60,557 nt of DNA from an uncultured Christensenellaceae bacterium (GCA_910588015.1 CAJUOK010000009.1:1-60557); one strand, 5' to 3'. Positions 8,675 to 18,352 are shown, counted from the first letter of the stretch. Made by a program: numbers and translations. Notes: generated from the sequence alone by a model not told the origin.

Positions 8675-10309
8675 ATGAATTACAAAGCAAAAGATATGGG
8701 TGTAATTGCAGGCGAAGACGTAAGTTTTACGTTGCAAAAGGCTCTCAGCGAGCTTGAAAATACAGAAGGTGAAAAGACTCTCTTCTTTGAGAAAGGAGAA
8801 TATCATTTATATTACAACAAAGTGTGCTCCAAAAATCTTTTTATCACCAATACCGTAGGAGACAAACAATGGAAGAGAGGCACGGTGCCGCATAAGAATA
8901 ATATAGGTATTTGGCTCGAGAATCAAAAAGATTTGACTATCGACGGCAACGGCTGCGAATTTGTCGTTCACGGCAAGATGACGAATATAGCCGTAGTTAA
9001 CTGCAAAAACATAAAGCTTAAGAATTTTTCGATACGGGTAGAAAATCCCGATATGCACGAGTTGAAAGTCGTTGAAGTAGGTAAGTCTCACGTAGATTTC
9101 GAGGTAGACAAGGAGTCGAGATATCACAAGTTCCATTGCAGATATTATTTTGTCGGCGAAGATTATCGGCACAGATTTACCAAATCAAGGTTTGCTTGGT
9201 GGATAGGCAAGATACCCGCAGGCGAGGATAATACGATAATGCGTAAAGCTCATCCTTTTAGAGACGTGATATATATAAAGGAACTCGAACCTCATAAAAT
9301 TAGAGCAAAGTTCTTGAAGACTTTCCGCTTTAAGGTAGGAGATAGGTATTATATATATGACGAATTGAGAAGATATAACGGAATTTTTGTTGACAGAAGC
9401 GAGAGCGTTGCGCTAGAAGGAGTAAATCAGCACTTTAATTACGGCTTGGCTTTTGTGGCGCAAAATTCAAGCGATTTATCGCTCAAAGGGTGCAAATTCA
9501 AGCCGCGCGAGGGAAGCAGCAAACTTATGATTTCTGCGGCGGACTTTGTTCATATTTGTATGTGCCGCGGAAACGTAACCGTAACCGACAACGAATTTAT
9601 AGGCGCGGGGGACGATACGCTTAACGTACACGGAGTGCATTTTAAAATAAATAAGATAAAGGAAAACAATATAGAGGTTAGATTCTGTCATCATCAGACT
9701 CACGGATTCAATCCTTTGAGAGTGGGAGACGAGATAGCTTTAATAGACACGCTTTCGCTGCTTGAGCACGGAAGAGCAAAGATACTTGCTTCGGAGCTTA
9801 TCAATGAAACAACCGTCAGATTGCAACTCGACGACGTGTCGCAGGCAGTTGTCGGAGACGTTATAGAAGACAAGTCAGCAGTGCCCGACGTTGAGTTCAG
9901 CCGCAATTTTATGTCGAGAATAATTACAAGAGGCGTGCTTATGACGAGCGGAGGCAAAGTCAGGATTAACGATAATAATTTTGACAATACCACTATGCAT
10001 TCCATTCTTATTTCCGACGACGCAAAGAACTGGTATGAGAGCGGCAATGTCAACGACGTGGAAATAGCGCGCAACAGATTTGGCAGGGTCGTGGGATACA
10101 ACGTGCAGGTTATGCCGGAAAATACCGTTCACAACGGAGCGGTTCATAAGAATATTTATATACACGACAATATTATCGAGAGCGGCGACGAGGGAGGGTT
10201 TTATTTTAAATCTGCCGACGGCGTCAGATTGGAAAACAATAAGTCGGGAAAACCTGTGAGAATGGAGATATACAATTCGGACGTCACAGTTGACGGCGTA
10301 AAAAAATAG
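8675..10309 (+). CDS. right-handed beta-helix enzyme, GH110-like (probable alpha-1,3-galactosidase)
   Basis: The protein has 544 residues. Repeated short beta-strand turns (for example LTIDGNGCEFVVHG, NIKLKNFSIRV, VEIARNRFGRV and NIYIHDNIIES) indicate a parallel beta-helix. The segment GAGDDTLNVHG, with D313 and D314, resembles the paired catalytic aspartates of GH110 enzymes. That family cleaves terminal alpha-1,3-linked galactose, including blood group B. From memory of the family I favour GH110, but a polysaccharide lyase or other beta-helix hydrolase is possible. There is no signal peptide, so it is cytoplasmic, unlike most characterised GH110 enzymes. AAAGGAGAG precedes the ATG. It is followed after 3 bases by an oxidoreductase. 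Confidence 0.65.
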   Translation: MNYKAKDMGVIAGEDVSFTLQKALSELENTEGEKTLFFEKGEYHLYYNKVCSKNLFITNTVGDKQWKRGTVPHKNNIGIWLENQKDLTIDGNGCEFVVHGKMTNIAVVNCKNIKLKNFSIRVENPDMHELKVVEVGKSHVDFEVDKESRYHKFHCRYYFVGEDYRHRFTKSRFAWWIGKIPAGEDNTIMRKAHPFRDVIYIKELEPHKIRAKFLKTFRFKVGDRYYIYDELRRYNGIFVDRSESVALEGVNQHFNYGLAFVAQNSSDLSLKGCKFKPREGSSKLMISAADFVHICMCRGNVTVTDNEFIGAGDDTLNVHGVHFKINKIKENNIEVRFCHHQTHGFNPLRVGDEIALIDTLSLLEHGRAKILASELINETTVRLQLDDVSQAVVGDVIEDKSAVPDVEFSRNFMSRIITRGVLMTSGGKVRINDNNFDNTTMHSILISDDAKNWYESGNVNDVEIARNRFGRVVGYNVQVMPENTVHNGAVHKNIYIHDNIIESGDEGGFYFKSADGVRLENNKSGKPVRMEIYNSDVTVDGVKK

Positions 10310-10312
10310 ACT

Positions 10313-11509
10313 ATGCAGATTTTTGAAGAATGCCGCGTAGGCAATGTGAACTTAAGAAACAGATTAGTTAGGTCGGCGACGCACGACGGGCTTGCCGACG
10401 ACGGAGGACCGAGCGAAGAACTTGTCAGAAAGTATGCTTTTATGGCAAAGAACGACGTGGGTTGTATTATCGCAGGTTACGCGATAGTGAGCAAGGAGGG
10501 AAGTTCTTCGTATCCAAGGTGTCTTGATTTCTTCAGCGACGGTTTGGCTGAAAAATACAAAAGACTCACTTCGGAAGTACACAAATACGGCGCTCCCATA
10601 ATTGCCCAACTGGCGCATTGCGGACGGCAGACTTCGAGTAAGGTCATCTCAACCAAAAAGATTGCGCCTAGCGCAAAAAGACATTTGTTTTATCCCGATA
10701 AAGCCAAGGCTATGACTATAGAGGACATTGTCCGCGTTGAAGAGGCTTTTGCCGACGCTATAGCTAAAGCAAAGGAATACGGTTTTGACGGCGCGCAGAT
10801 ACATTTGGCGCACGGCTATCTTCTTCACGACTTTATATCCGCCAACGGCAACAGACGTAAGGACGAATACGGGGGCGATATATTCGGCAGATGCCGTATT
10901 GTCAAAGAGATAATTCAAAAGGCGAGAGCCAAGGTCGGCGACTTTCCAATTTGGGTAAAGATTTCTGCGACAGACAAACGCAGAAGAGGTATGCGCGTCG
11001 CGTATACGGTTGAAGTATGCAAGTTGCTCAAAGAATACGGCGTTGACGCGATAGAAGTGTCGTGCGGCAGCGTGCAGGACGGAATGAATACAATGCGGTC
11101 AAAACGCTTGCCTATGGACGCGGTATTTAAATACAAAGAACCTGTGGCAAGTATGCCTAAATTCCTCAAGAAAATCTGTCTCGTATGCGCAAAGCTTGTC
11201 AATCCGCTGATTCCGCAGCCCAAACCTCTCAAAATGTTCAATTACGACGCGGCTATGGAGATAAAGAAGAACGTGGATATTGATTTGATATTGGTAGGCG
11301 GAGTAACAGAAATCAGCGATATGCAAAAAGCCGTAGACAGTGGAATAAGCGCGGTATCTATGTGCCGTCCGTTTATTTGCGAACTCAATTTGGCAAAAAA
11401 GCTCAAAGAAGGCAAAGCGACGGCAAGTCAATGCGTGATGTGTAATTACTGCGGACTCGTAATAGAAAAGCAACCGACAAAGTGTCTGCTTGGCAAAGTT
11501 AAAAAATAA
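10313..11509 (+). CDS. NADH:flavin oxidoreductase / Old Yellow Enzyme family protein
   Basis: The protein has 398 residues forming one FMN-binding TIM barrel. Typical OYE features are NRLVRSATHDGLAD near the start, IIAQLAHCGRQ, GAQIHLAHGYLLHDF (paired active-site histidines), NRRKDEYGG and the late phosphate-binding LILVGGVT. The C-terminus carries CVMCNYCG and a further Cys, reminiscent of the 4Fe-4S site of 2,4-dienoyl-CoA reductase-like members. However, the large FAD/NAD domain those enzymes have is missing. It begins 3 bases after the GH110-like gene, so the two are cotranscribed, which is an odd pairing. The substrate is unknown; an enoate, enone or oxidised sugar derivative is possible. 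Confidence 0.85.
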   Translation: MQIFEECRVGNVNLRNRLVRSATHDGLADDGGPSEELVRKYAFMAKNDVGCIIAGYAIVSKEGSSSYPRCLDFFSDGLAEKYKRLTSEVHKYGAPIIAQLAHCGRQTSSKVISTKKIAPSAKRHLFYPDKAKAMTIEDIVRVEEAFADAIAKAKEYGFDGAQIHLAHGYLLHDFISANGNRRKDEYGGDIFGRCRIVKEIIQKARAKVGDFPIWVKISATDKRRRGMRVAYTVEVCKLLKEYGVDAIEVSCGSVQDGMNTMRSKRLPMDAVFKYKEPVASMPKFLKKICLVCAKLVNPLIPQPKPLKMFNYDAAMEIKKNVDIDLILVGGVTEISDMQKAVDSGISAVSMCRPFICELNLAKKLKEGKATASQCVMCNYCGLVIEKQPTKCLLGKVKK

Positions 11510-11535
11510 TCAAAATATTAACACGGTTATAACGC

Positions 11536-11566
11536 TTGACTGGTTATAAATATTGTGATATATAAT
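11536..11566 (+). promoter_or_regulatory. promoter of the lipoprotein pair
   Basis: TTGACT (11536-11541) is followed at 17 bp by TATATA and at 19 bp by TATAAT (11561-11566), within TGATATATAAT. The leader would be about 105 nt. Confidence 0.55.
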
Positions 11567-11678
11567 TAATTATAACGATGTGTTTCATTTTTTTCGAGAA
11601 TTATCTGATTTTCGAGGAAGGGGAGCATATTTTGGTTTGATAAAGTAATAAAAAAATACTAATATTTAGGAGAATATA

Positions 11679-13517
11679 ATGAAGAAGAAATATCTTTGCT
11701 TAATAGTTTTTATGATTGCGACGGTTTGCCTGTTGAGTTTGGCGGCGTGCAATTTCGGCAGTCCGTCTGACGATAACAAAAAGAAGGGAGAAACTCCTAT
11801 AGAAATTAATTATGAGGCAGGCGTGGATTACATAGGCATTGTTCGCGCAGTATATGAAGACGGGTTTGGTCACGATACGGAATTTAAGTTGGACGAAGGC
11901 GAGTGGATAAAAGAATCAAGAGAGTGGGACCAATATGGTTTTCATCTTCGTTTTGATAATCTTCAACCGGGTTCAAAACACAAACTGTCTGCTCGCGAAG
12001 CGGCGGCAAACGAAAATTATTTGCCTAGCGAACCTTTTACCGTGGACGTTACTCTCGAAAAGGGTAATAGAGACGAAAGTCCTAACGTAAAAATCAAAAT
12101 GCAAGGCAAAACTTGTACTATAGAAGGTTTTACGGAAGAAATGGAAGCGAGATTTTGGGAAGGAGATTCGGAGCCCGTCTATTCAGCAGTCTCGCAATAT
12201 ACTTTTGACAAAATAGGACGACATACAGTCGACGTGAGATTTAAGGAAAACGACGCGTATTTAGCTTCCGAAGCTACGCGGCTTGAAGTAATAGCAAGCG
12301 TTTTCGAGGGCGGAAGCGGTTCTGAAGAAGACCCGTTTTTGGTAAAAACATACGAGCAGTTCGCAGAGATTGCAACGCAAAAAGAGACTGTTATAGGCGG
12401 GAATAGATATTTTAAATTAATTGCCGATATTGTATTCCCCGACGAAGCGCAAGCTCCGATAAAAGAGCCTTACTATTGGCTTAATTTAGACGGCAACGGT
12501 AAGAAGATAATAAACGCAAAAATCAAGTCTTCTTCGGGGTGGTATGCCGGCATCTTCGAACGTATTGTCGGCACAGTCAAAGATTTGACTGTGGAAAACG
12601 CCGAAATAATAAGGACTGTGGATGAATTTGAGTCTTCGGGTTTTAGAGTGGGAATTATAGCGGGCGATTGTTCCAGAGAAGTGATAAATTGCAAAACGCA
12701 AGGTACCATAAAGCTCGAGATTGCCGACGGAGAAGATTTCGGTCCTTATACTTCCGCTCCTTACGTGTACTTGGGCGGATTAGTCGGTGACGGAAGTAAA
12801 GTCGTCAATTCTTCCGCCGACGTCAAAATTATCGTTCCCGATACCGCAAAGCGTAAATATTCATACGAATTGATTTGCGGAGGTTTGTGCGGTCATTTTT
12901 CAGGCAAAGGTATATTAAACAGCTTTTCAAAATTAGAACTAACGGGCGAGAATAACAACTGCGGTGTTGTTTATAAGGCAAAAGTCGGCGGACTCGCAGG
13001 TGATATACGGAATAGTACATTAGAAAACAGTTTTGCTCAATTAAATGCAAAAATTAAAATGATTCAAGGACAGGAGAGCGTTTCGGATAGGAAAATTTCA
13101 TTAATCGGCGGTATTGGCGGCGACAGCAGTAACATTCAGTTTATAAATTGCTATTCCAATTACAATATTTCCGTAGATATTGCAAATAAATTCAGCGCGC
13201 AAATTGGCGGAATAGTCGGCGGTAGCATAAAATCGGCAAAGAATACGTTTGCTGAAGGCACGGTATCTTATGAGGGCGAAGGAGATGTGTCGACAGACGG
13301 ATTTGTATGCGCTTTGAATGAAGAGGCAAGCGTTGAAAACTGTTATTTCAGTAACAATTTGACAAGCGCGGTATTGAACGGAGCTACGGCGACGTCCGTA
13401 TCCGATTTGCGCGATGTAGTTTGGCAAAAAGAACACCTTAAATGGAGCGACGATATTTGGGAATACCACGATTACAACGTTGAATCGGGCAAGTATTATC
13501 CTACTTTGAAAAAATAA
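11679..13517 (+). CDS. surface lipoprotein with GLUG-like beta-helix repeats
   Basis: The protein has 612 residues. The first 24 form a lipoprotein signal ending LAAC, so the mature protein is anchored by Cys24. Residues about 45-210 look like two beta-sandwich domains. Residues about 215-590 carry repeated units such as YLGGLVGDGSKVVNS, ICGGLCGHFSGKG, KVGGLAGDIRNS and IGGIVGGSIKSAKN. These are GLUG-type turns seen in bacterial adhesins and glycan-binding surface proteins. The same style of repeat appears in the giant protein at 55420. No catalytic motif was recognised; binding of host or plant glycans is a guess. AGGAG precedes the ATG. Confidence 0.75.
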   Translation: MKKKYLCLIVFMIATVCLLSLAACNFGSPSDDNKKKGETPIEINYEAGVDYIGIVRAVYEDGFGHDTEFKLDEGEWIKESREWDQYGFHLRFDNLQPGSKHKLSAREAAANENYLPSEPFTVDVTLEKGNRDESPNVKIKMQGKTCTIEGFTEEMEARFWEGDSEPVYSAVSQYTFDKIGRHTVDVRFKENDAYLASEATRLEVIASVFEGGSGSEEDPFLVKTYEQFAEIATQKETVIGGNRYFKLIADIVFPDEAQAPIKEPYYWLNLDGNGKKIINAKIKSSSGWYAGIFERIVGTVKDLTVENAEIIRTVDEFESSGFRVGIIAGDCSREVINCKTQGTIKLEIADGEDFGPYTSAPYVYLGGLVGDGSKVVNSSADVKIIVPDTAKRKYSYELICGGLCGHFSGKGILNSFSKLELTGENNNCGVVYKAKVGGLAGDIRNSTLENSFAQLNAKIKMIQGQESVSDRKISLIGGIGGDSSNIQFINCYSNYNISVDIANKFSAQIGGIVGGSIKSAKNTFAEGTVSYEGEGDVSTDGFVCALNEEASVENCYFSNNLTSAVLNGATATSVSDLRDVVWQKEHLKWSDDIWEYHDYNVESGKYYPTLKK

Positions 13518-13540
13518 AAACATATTCAAGGAAGTGAAAT

Positions 13541-14401
13541 ATGAAAAAGAAATTTTTAATTGTGGCAGTATTGTTTTGCGCGATATGTTTGGTTTTAGCC
13601 CAAGTAGCCTGTATAAGCGGCAACGACGGCAATAAAGATGGAAATAAACCGGGCGGGGATTCGAGCGGCGACGTAAGCGGTAACGCCGAGATACGCGTAG
13701 AAAGCGTTGCGTTTGCCGAAAAATCTACAACATTAGAGAGCGGCGGAGAATATACACTCGACTATACGGTTACGCCTGCGGGAGGTGAAGTCGATTTTGA
13801 AATGACCGACGGCGTCGTTTTTGAGTACCAAGTTGTTTCCGAAGGCACAGTTAAAATCAAGGCGTTGAGCGCAGGAAGCGGAAAGTTGCAGATAAAAGCC
13901 AAATCAGACGGCAGTATTTCCGACGAATGCGTCATTAAAGTAAACGTTCCCAAAGGTTACAAAGCTTATGAGAATAATACGAACGGAGTCAAGCTTGTCT
14001 ATCCTTCAGATTGGACTTTGGTCAGCGCTCCTATGGCTATGGTATCTTACAAGTCGTCTGATACTACGAGCAATTTCAACCTTATGAAGCAAAATCGGAC
14101 TACGGCGCATTTGAACGCAAGTTCCGAAGAATTCGAAAATGCAATCAAAAGCACTTATTCTCAAATGGGAATCAAAGTTAATTTTAAGACTTGCACAACA
14201 AATAAGTACGATTCGAATAAAGCGTTGAAAGTCGTTATGGAATACACAATTGTAAACGGACTTGCTAGCGTAGATATTTATCAAGAACAGTATATTATCA
14301 ATTCAAAAAACGCAACCTTTATGTTGACGTTGACTTTGGATAAAGACGATATGGACAAGGGTATAGCCGAAACTATGATTAAAGAATTTGTTGCTTGGTA
14401 A
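13541..14401 (+). CDS. lipoprotein with Ig-like and DcrB/PsbP-like domains
   Basis: The protein has 286 residues. A lipoprotein signal ends AQVAC (Cys24), followed by a Gly/Asp/Ser-rich linker to about residue 50. Residues about 53-135 form a bacterial Ig-like (BIG2-type) domain (VESVAFAEKSTTLESGG, then a regular ending VIKVNVP). Residues 140-286 (GVKLVYPSDWTLV through to TMIKEFVAW) resemble the DcrB/PsbP-like fold found in many lipoproteins. It lies 23 bp after the preceding lipoprotein with AAGGAAG before its ATG, and a terminator follows, so the two form one operon. The function is unknown. Confidence 0.75.
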   Translation: MKKKFLIVAVLFCAICLVLAQVACISGNDGNKDGNKPGGDSSGDVSGNAEIRVESVAFAEKSTTLESGGEYTLDYTVTPAGGEVDFEMTDGVVFEYQVVSEGTVKIKALSAGSGKLQIKAKSDGSISDECVIKVNVPKGYKAYENNTNGVKLVYPSDWTLVSAPMAMVSYKSSDTTSNFNLMKQNRTTAHLNASSEEFENAIKSTYSQMGIKVNFKTCTTNKYDSNKALKVVMEYTIVNGLASVDIYQEQYIINSKNATFMLTLTLDKDDMDKGIAETMIKEFVAW

Positions 14402-14427
14402 GCGTAAGAATAAATTTAAGAGCATAT

Positions 14428-14457
14428 AAAAGACAGGACATTAGTCTTGTCTTTTTT
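14428..14457 (+). terminator. intrinsic terminator of the lipoprotein operon
   Basis: AAAAGACA and TGTCTTTT form an 8-bp stem, extended inside by GAC/GTC, and followed by a T-rich tail. Confidence 0.85.
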
Positions 14458-14467
14458 CTATATTGAC

Positions 14468-14496
14468 TTGACTTTATATAATAAAATATATAAAAT
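14468..14496 (+). promoter_or_regulatory. promoter of fhs
   Basis: TTGACT (14468-14473) and TAAAAT (14491-14496) have 17-bp spacing. A second TTGACT starts at 14463 and a TATAAT lies at 14497-14502, so the exact start is uncertain. Confidence 0.5.
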
Positions 14497-14528
14497 TATA
14501 ATATATTACTGTAATTTTGCGAGGACCT

Positions 14529-16187
14529 ATGAAAAGCGATATTGAGATAGCCAACAGCGTAAAACTACTTCCGATAACACAAATCGCGAAAAAACTCGAT
14601 ATTTCCGACGACGAGCTCGAGCTTTACGGCAATTATAAAGCCAAGATTTCCAAAAAACCTTGTCCGAAGACGGATAATTTGGTACTTGTCACCGCAATAA
14701 ATCCCACGGCTTTCGGAGAAGGTAAGACGACGACGTCCATAGGCTTGGCGGACGGTATGAGCAAACTCGGAAAAAAGGTTTGTTTGGCTTTGAGAGAACC
14801 GTCGTTAGGTCCAGTGTTCGGTATCAAAGGCGGCGCGACTGGCGGAGGTATGGCGCAGATAGCTCCTATGGAAGATATCAATCTTCATTTTACGGGAGAT
14901 ATGCACGCTATCACGACGGCGAATAATCTCATTTCCGCAATTCTCGACAATCATCTTATGCAGGGCAACGAGCTGGATATAGACGTGGACAGCATTATAT
15001 GGAAGCGTTGTATGGATATGAACGACAGAGCGTTGAGATATATAGAAGTCGGACAGGGCGGACCTAAAAACGGAGTGCCGAGAAAAGACGGCTTTAATAT
15101 CACAGCCGCTTCGGAAATTATGGCGGTGCTGTGCCTTGCAAAAGATATGGAAGACCTCAAGGTCAGAATAGGCAATATCATTGTGGCTTACGATAAGAAG
15201 GGAAATGCCGTCACCGCAAGACAGTTGGGCGTTGTGGACAGCGCAGCTATCGTGCTTAAAGACGCGTTGAAACCAAATTTGGTACAGACTCTCGAGGCAA
15301 CTCCGGCAATTGTTCACGGCGGACCTTTTGCCAATATAGCGCACGGCTGCAATACGGTTATCGCGACAAAACTTGCAATGAGCGTAGCCGATTACGTCGT
15401 CACGGAGGCAGGCTTCGGAGCCGACCTTGGCGCGGAGAAATTCTTGGATATCAAATGCAGAGTCGCAGGTGTCAAGCCAAAAGCGGTCGTGTTGGTCGCT
15501 ACTGTAAGAGCTTTGAAATACAACGGCGGCATTAACAAAGAAGACGTTGCCAAAGAAGACTTGGGCGCGCTTGCAAAAGGTATGCCAAATCTTGTCGGTC
15601 ATATCCGCAATTTACGCGACGTATACGGCGTGAACGTCGTGGTTGCGGTCAACAAATTCATTACGGATACAGATGAAGAAATTCAAATGATAGAGGACGC
15701 TTGCCGTGAAGAAGGAGCCGTATGCGCGTTGTGCGAGTGTTGGGCGAAGGGTGGCGACGGTTCGATAGAACTTGCAAAGGCCGTGCTTGACGCTTTGCAA
15801 AAACCGTCGAAGCTTGACTTTGCTTACGACTTGGATATGAGCGTCGAAGACAAAATCTTTGCTGTCGCAAGTAAAGTTTACGGCGCGGCAAAAGTTCAAT
15901 ACAGCGACAAGGCAAAAGAAAGTATCATAAAGATAAACAAGCTCGGTAAAAACGTTTTGCCGATATGTATCGCCAAGACGCAGTATTCTTTTTCCGACGA
16001 TATGACAAAGCTCGGCAGACCAAGCGGATTTACTATAAACGTGCGCGACGTCGAGATAAGAGGCGGAGCAGGTTTTTTGGTGGTTGTGTGCGGCAGTATT
16101 ATGCTTATGCCGGGACTTGGTAAAAGACCAAGCGCCCTCAATATGACCATTGACGCAGAAAGCGGCGAAATAAAAGGTCTGTTTTGA
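14529..16187 (+). CDS. fhs: formate--tetrahydrofolate ligase
   Basis: This joins formate to tetrahydrofolate with ATP to give 10-formyl-THF, feeding purine and formyl-Met synthesis, and is the Wood-Ljungdahl methyl-branch enzyme in acetogens. The protein has 552 residues, close to the usual 556. The phosphate-binding loop PTAFGEGKTTTSIGLADGM is intact, as are EPSLGPVFGIKGGATGGG and the GAD-rich block TEAGFGADLGAEKF. The ATG at 14529 is preferred; an in-frame TTG 12 bases upstream would swallow the GAGGA binding site. No other acetyl-CoA pathway gene is near, so a general one-carbon role is the safe reading. Confidence 0.97.
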   Translation: MKSDIEIANSVKLLPITQIAKKLDISDDELELYGNYKAKISKKPCPKTDNLVLVTAINPTAFGEGKTTTSIGLADGMSKLGKKVCLALREPSLGPVFGIKGGATGGGMAQIAPMEDINLHFTGDMHAITTANNLISAILDNHLMQGNELDIDVDSIIWKRCMDMNDRALRYIEVGQGGPKNGVPRKDGFNITAASEIMAVLCLAKDMEDLKVRIGNIIVAYDKKGNAVTARQLGVVDSAAIVLKDALKPNLVQTLEATPAIVHGGPFANIAHGCNTVIATKLAMSVADYVVTEAGFGADLGAEKFLDIKCRVAGVKPKAVVLVATVRALKYNGGINKEDVAKEDLGALAKGMPNLVGHIRNLRDVYGVNVVVAVNKFITDTDEEIQMIEDACREEGAVCALCECWAKGGDGSIELAKAVLDALQKPSKLDFAYDLDMSVEDKIFAVASKVYGAAKVQYSDKAKESIIKINKLGKNVLPICIAKTQYSFSDDMTKLGRPSGFTINVRDVEIRGGAGFLVVVCGSIMLMPGLGKRPSALNMTIDAESGEIKGLF

Positions 16188-16231
16188 AATAAAATTATAA
16201 ACAGCGACAATAAATTAAAAAAGGGATTGAT

Positions 16232-17866
16232 ATGGAAGAAATCAAGTCAACCAATTTTATCGAAGAAATCATCAACAACGACTTGGCTGAAGGCAAGGCA
16301 AGCGAGATTATCACGCGCTTTCCTCCCGAGCCCAACGGCTATTTGCACATAGGTCACGCAAAATCGCTTTGCATCAATTTTGGAATGAAAGAAAAGTATA
16401 ACGGCAAATGTAATTTGCGTTACGACGACACCAATCCGAGCAAAGAAGATATCGAATACGTCAATTCCATAAAAGAGGATATCAAGTGGCTTGGTTTCGA
16501 ATGGGACAACGAGCTATATGCGTCGGACTATTTCGACAGAATGTACGATTGCGCAGTAGGGCTTATCAAAAAGGGATTGGCATACGTTTGCGACTATTCG
16601 GCAGAGCAGATAAAAGCAACTCGAGGCACGTTGACTCAACCGGGAGAAGACAGCCCGTGGCGCAACAGAAGCGTCGAAGAGAATCTACGTCTTTTTGAGG
16701 AGATGAAAGAGGGCAAGTATGCCGACGGCGAAAAAGTGTTGCGCGCAAAGATAGATATGTCGAGTCCGAATATCAATATGCGCGACCCTGTTATTTACAG
16801 AGTTTTGAGAGCGTCTCATCACCGCACGGGAGACAAGTGGCTTATCTATCCTATGTATGACTTTGCGCATCCGCTCGAAGACGCGTTCGAGGGAATTACG
16901 CACAGTATTTGCACGCTTGAATTCGAAGACCACCGACCGCTTTACGATTGGGTAAAAATCAATTGCGGTTTTGGAGCTCTTCCCAGACAGATAGAATTTG
17001 CAAGGCTTGGAATGACCAGGACGATTATGTCCAAGAGATATCTCAAAAAACTTGTCGACGAAGGCAAAGTCAGCGGTTGGTCCGACCCAAGAATGCCTAC
17101 GCTTTCGGGTATGCGCGAAAGAGGGTATCCGCCAGAGGCTATCAAAAGATTTTGTCAGGAAATCGGCGTATCCAAGAGCCAAAGCGAAGTTGACGTGTCT
17201 ATGCTCGAGCATTTCGTCAGAGATTATCTCAATATCAACGCCGACAGAATGATGGTCGTCAAAGACCCGATAAAGCTTATTGTGGCAAATGCAGTCGAAG
17301 ACGAAGAATATATTATCGACAATAATCCCAATGCGGAAATCAAGACGGGACACAAAGTTACTTTCAGCAGAGAGCTTTATATTGACAGAGACGATTTTGC
17401 TCCCGTTCCTCCGCCAAAATACAAGAGATTGGTTCCCGGCGGAAAAGTGCGTTTGAAGGGCAGTTATATATTGGAATATGTTTCGCACGAGTGCGACGCA
17501 GACGGCAACGTAACGAGCGTTGTATGCAATTATATCCCCGATTCCATAAGCGGAGGAGTAAACGCCAATATCAAAGTCAAAGGCGTAATTCAATGGGTGA
17601 ACGCAAAAGATTGCATAGACCTCACGCTTCACGAATTCGATTATCTGTTGCTTGACGGCGACGGCGATTTCAACGACAGACTTACGCCTCAAAGCCATAC
17701 GGTATATTCCAATGCAAAAGGCGAGAGCTATCTTGCGAGCGTAAAAGAATACGACAGATTCCAGTTTATGCGTATGGGATATTACAGCGCGGTTAAGGGA
17801 TACGGCAAGGACGGAAAATACGAATTTAACCTAATAACGGGATTGAAGGACAGTTATGGCAAATAA
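16232..17866 (+). CDS. glnS: glutaminyl-tRNA synthetase
   Basis: The protein has 544 residues and charges tRNA-Gln directly. The class I motifs are clear: PPEPNGYLHIGHAKS (HIGH) and TIMSKRYL (the KMSKS equivalent). YDDTNPSKE, and ICTLEFEDHRPLYDW within the tRNA acceptor-binding region, are GlnRS- rather than GluRS-specific. The C-terminal anticodon-binding beta-barrels (about 335-544) are complete. Many Firmicutes lack glnS and use GatCAB amidation, so its presence hints at lineage. No T-box leader fits in the 44 bases upstream. The stop overlaps the next gene by 11 bases. Confidence 0.95.
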   Translation: MEEIKSTNFIEEIINNDLAEGKASEIITRFPPEPNGYLHIGHAKSLCINFGMKEKYNGKCNLRYDDTNPSKEDIEYVNSIKEDIKWLGFEWDNELYASDYFDRMYDCAVGLIKKGLAYVCDYSAEQIKATRGTLTQPGEDSPWRNRSVEENLRLFEEMKEGKYADGEKVLRAKIDMSSPNINMRDPVIYRVLRASHHRTGDKWLIYPMYDFAHPLEDAFEGITHSICTLEFEDHRPLYDWVKINCGFGALPRQIEFARLGMTRTIMSKRYLKKLVDEGKVSGWSDPRMPTLSGMRERGYPPEAIKRFCQEIGVSKSQSEVDVSMLEHFVRDYLNINADRMMVVKDPIKLIVANAVEDEEYIIDNNPNAEIKTGHKVTFSRELYIDRDDFAPVPPPKYKRLVPGGKVRLKGSYILEYVSHECDADGNVTSVVCNYIPDSISGGVNANIKVKGVIQWVNAKDCIDLTLHEFDYLLLDGDGDFNDRLTPQSHTVYSNAKGESYLASVKEYDRFQFMRMGYYSAVKGYGKDGKYEFNLITGLKDSYGK

Positions 17867-18344
17867 GCTCTTTAAAAAACCAAAACAAATCAAAGAGATA
17901 AAGTACGTCGACTCTTCCTTATCTAAACACAACGATAAGGAAGGCACGCAGTATTTGCTTTTCGACCCGAAAAATATCACTGATTTTGAATGCGTTAGAG
18001 GCGTTGACGGAGAAAAAACCGTTTATATTAAAGAAAGGCTTGCCTGTATGTGGGGCAATGAAGAGATTGAAGAATACGCGCTTGTCGACGGCGACAGCAA
18101 AGATATCTTTGCAAATCTATGCAAAGAAGAAGTTGCGCTTGCCAATAAGCAAGATTTTGTCAAAGCCAAGGTCGGAGACGTAATAATAGACTATTCGCAT
18201 AAGGCGGGAGCTTTTTCGCGTTTTCATTACAACGTGTGGTTTGAATACAACGGCAATTATTATTACCTCTATATCAAGACGTGCGACGGCGGCAAATTTA
18301 AGGCTCTTATGGAAGAGTTTTTGACTTATAAAAAGATTATTTAA
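17856..18344 (+). CDS. uncharacterised protein between glnS and asnA
   Basis: This 162-residue soluble protein matches no family I recognise. The N-terminus is lysine-rich (KKPKQIKEIK). There are no membrane segments, signal peptide or zinc cluster. The C-terminal third (about 115-162) is rich in aromatic residues (RFHYNVWFEYNGNYYYLYIK) and looks like an antiparallel beta sheet ending in a helix. Its ATG lies inside the glnS end and AAGGA precedes it; asnA starts 8 bp after its stop, so the three genes should be on one mRNA. A role linked to glutamine or asparagine metabolism is possible from context alone. Confidence 0.75.
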   Translation: MANKLFKKPKQIKEIKYVDSSLSKHNDKEGTQYLLFDPKNITDFECVRGVDGEKTVYIKERLACMWGNEEIEEYALVDGDSKDIFANLCKEEVALANKQDFVKAKVGDVIIDYSHKAGAFSRFHYNVWFEYNGNYYYLYIKTCDGGKFKALMEEFLTYKKII

Positions 18345-18352
18345 GGTGGTAT

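Noticed and set aside
16188..16231. T-box leader before glnS
   Set aside because: The 44-base gap is too short and has no T-box sequence.
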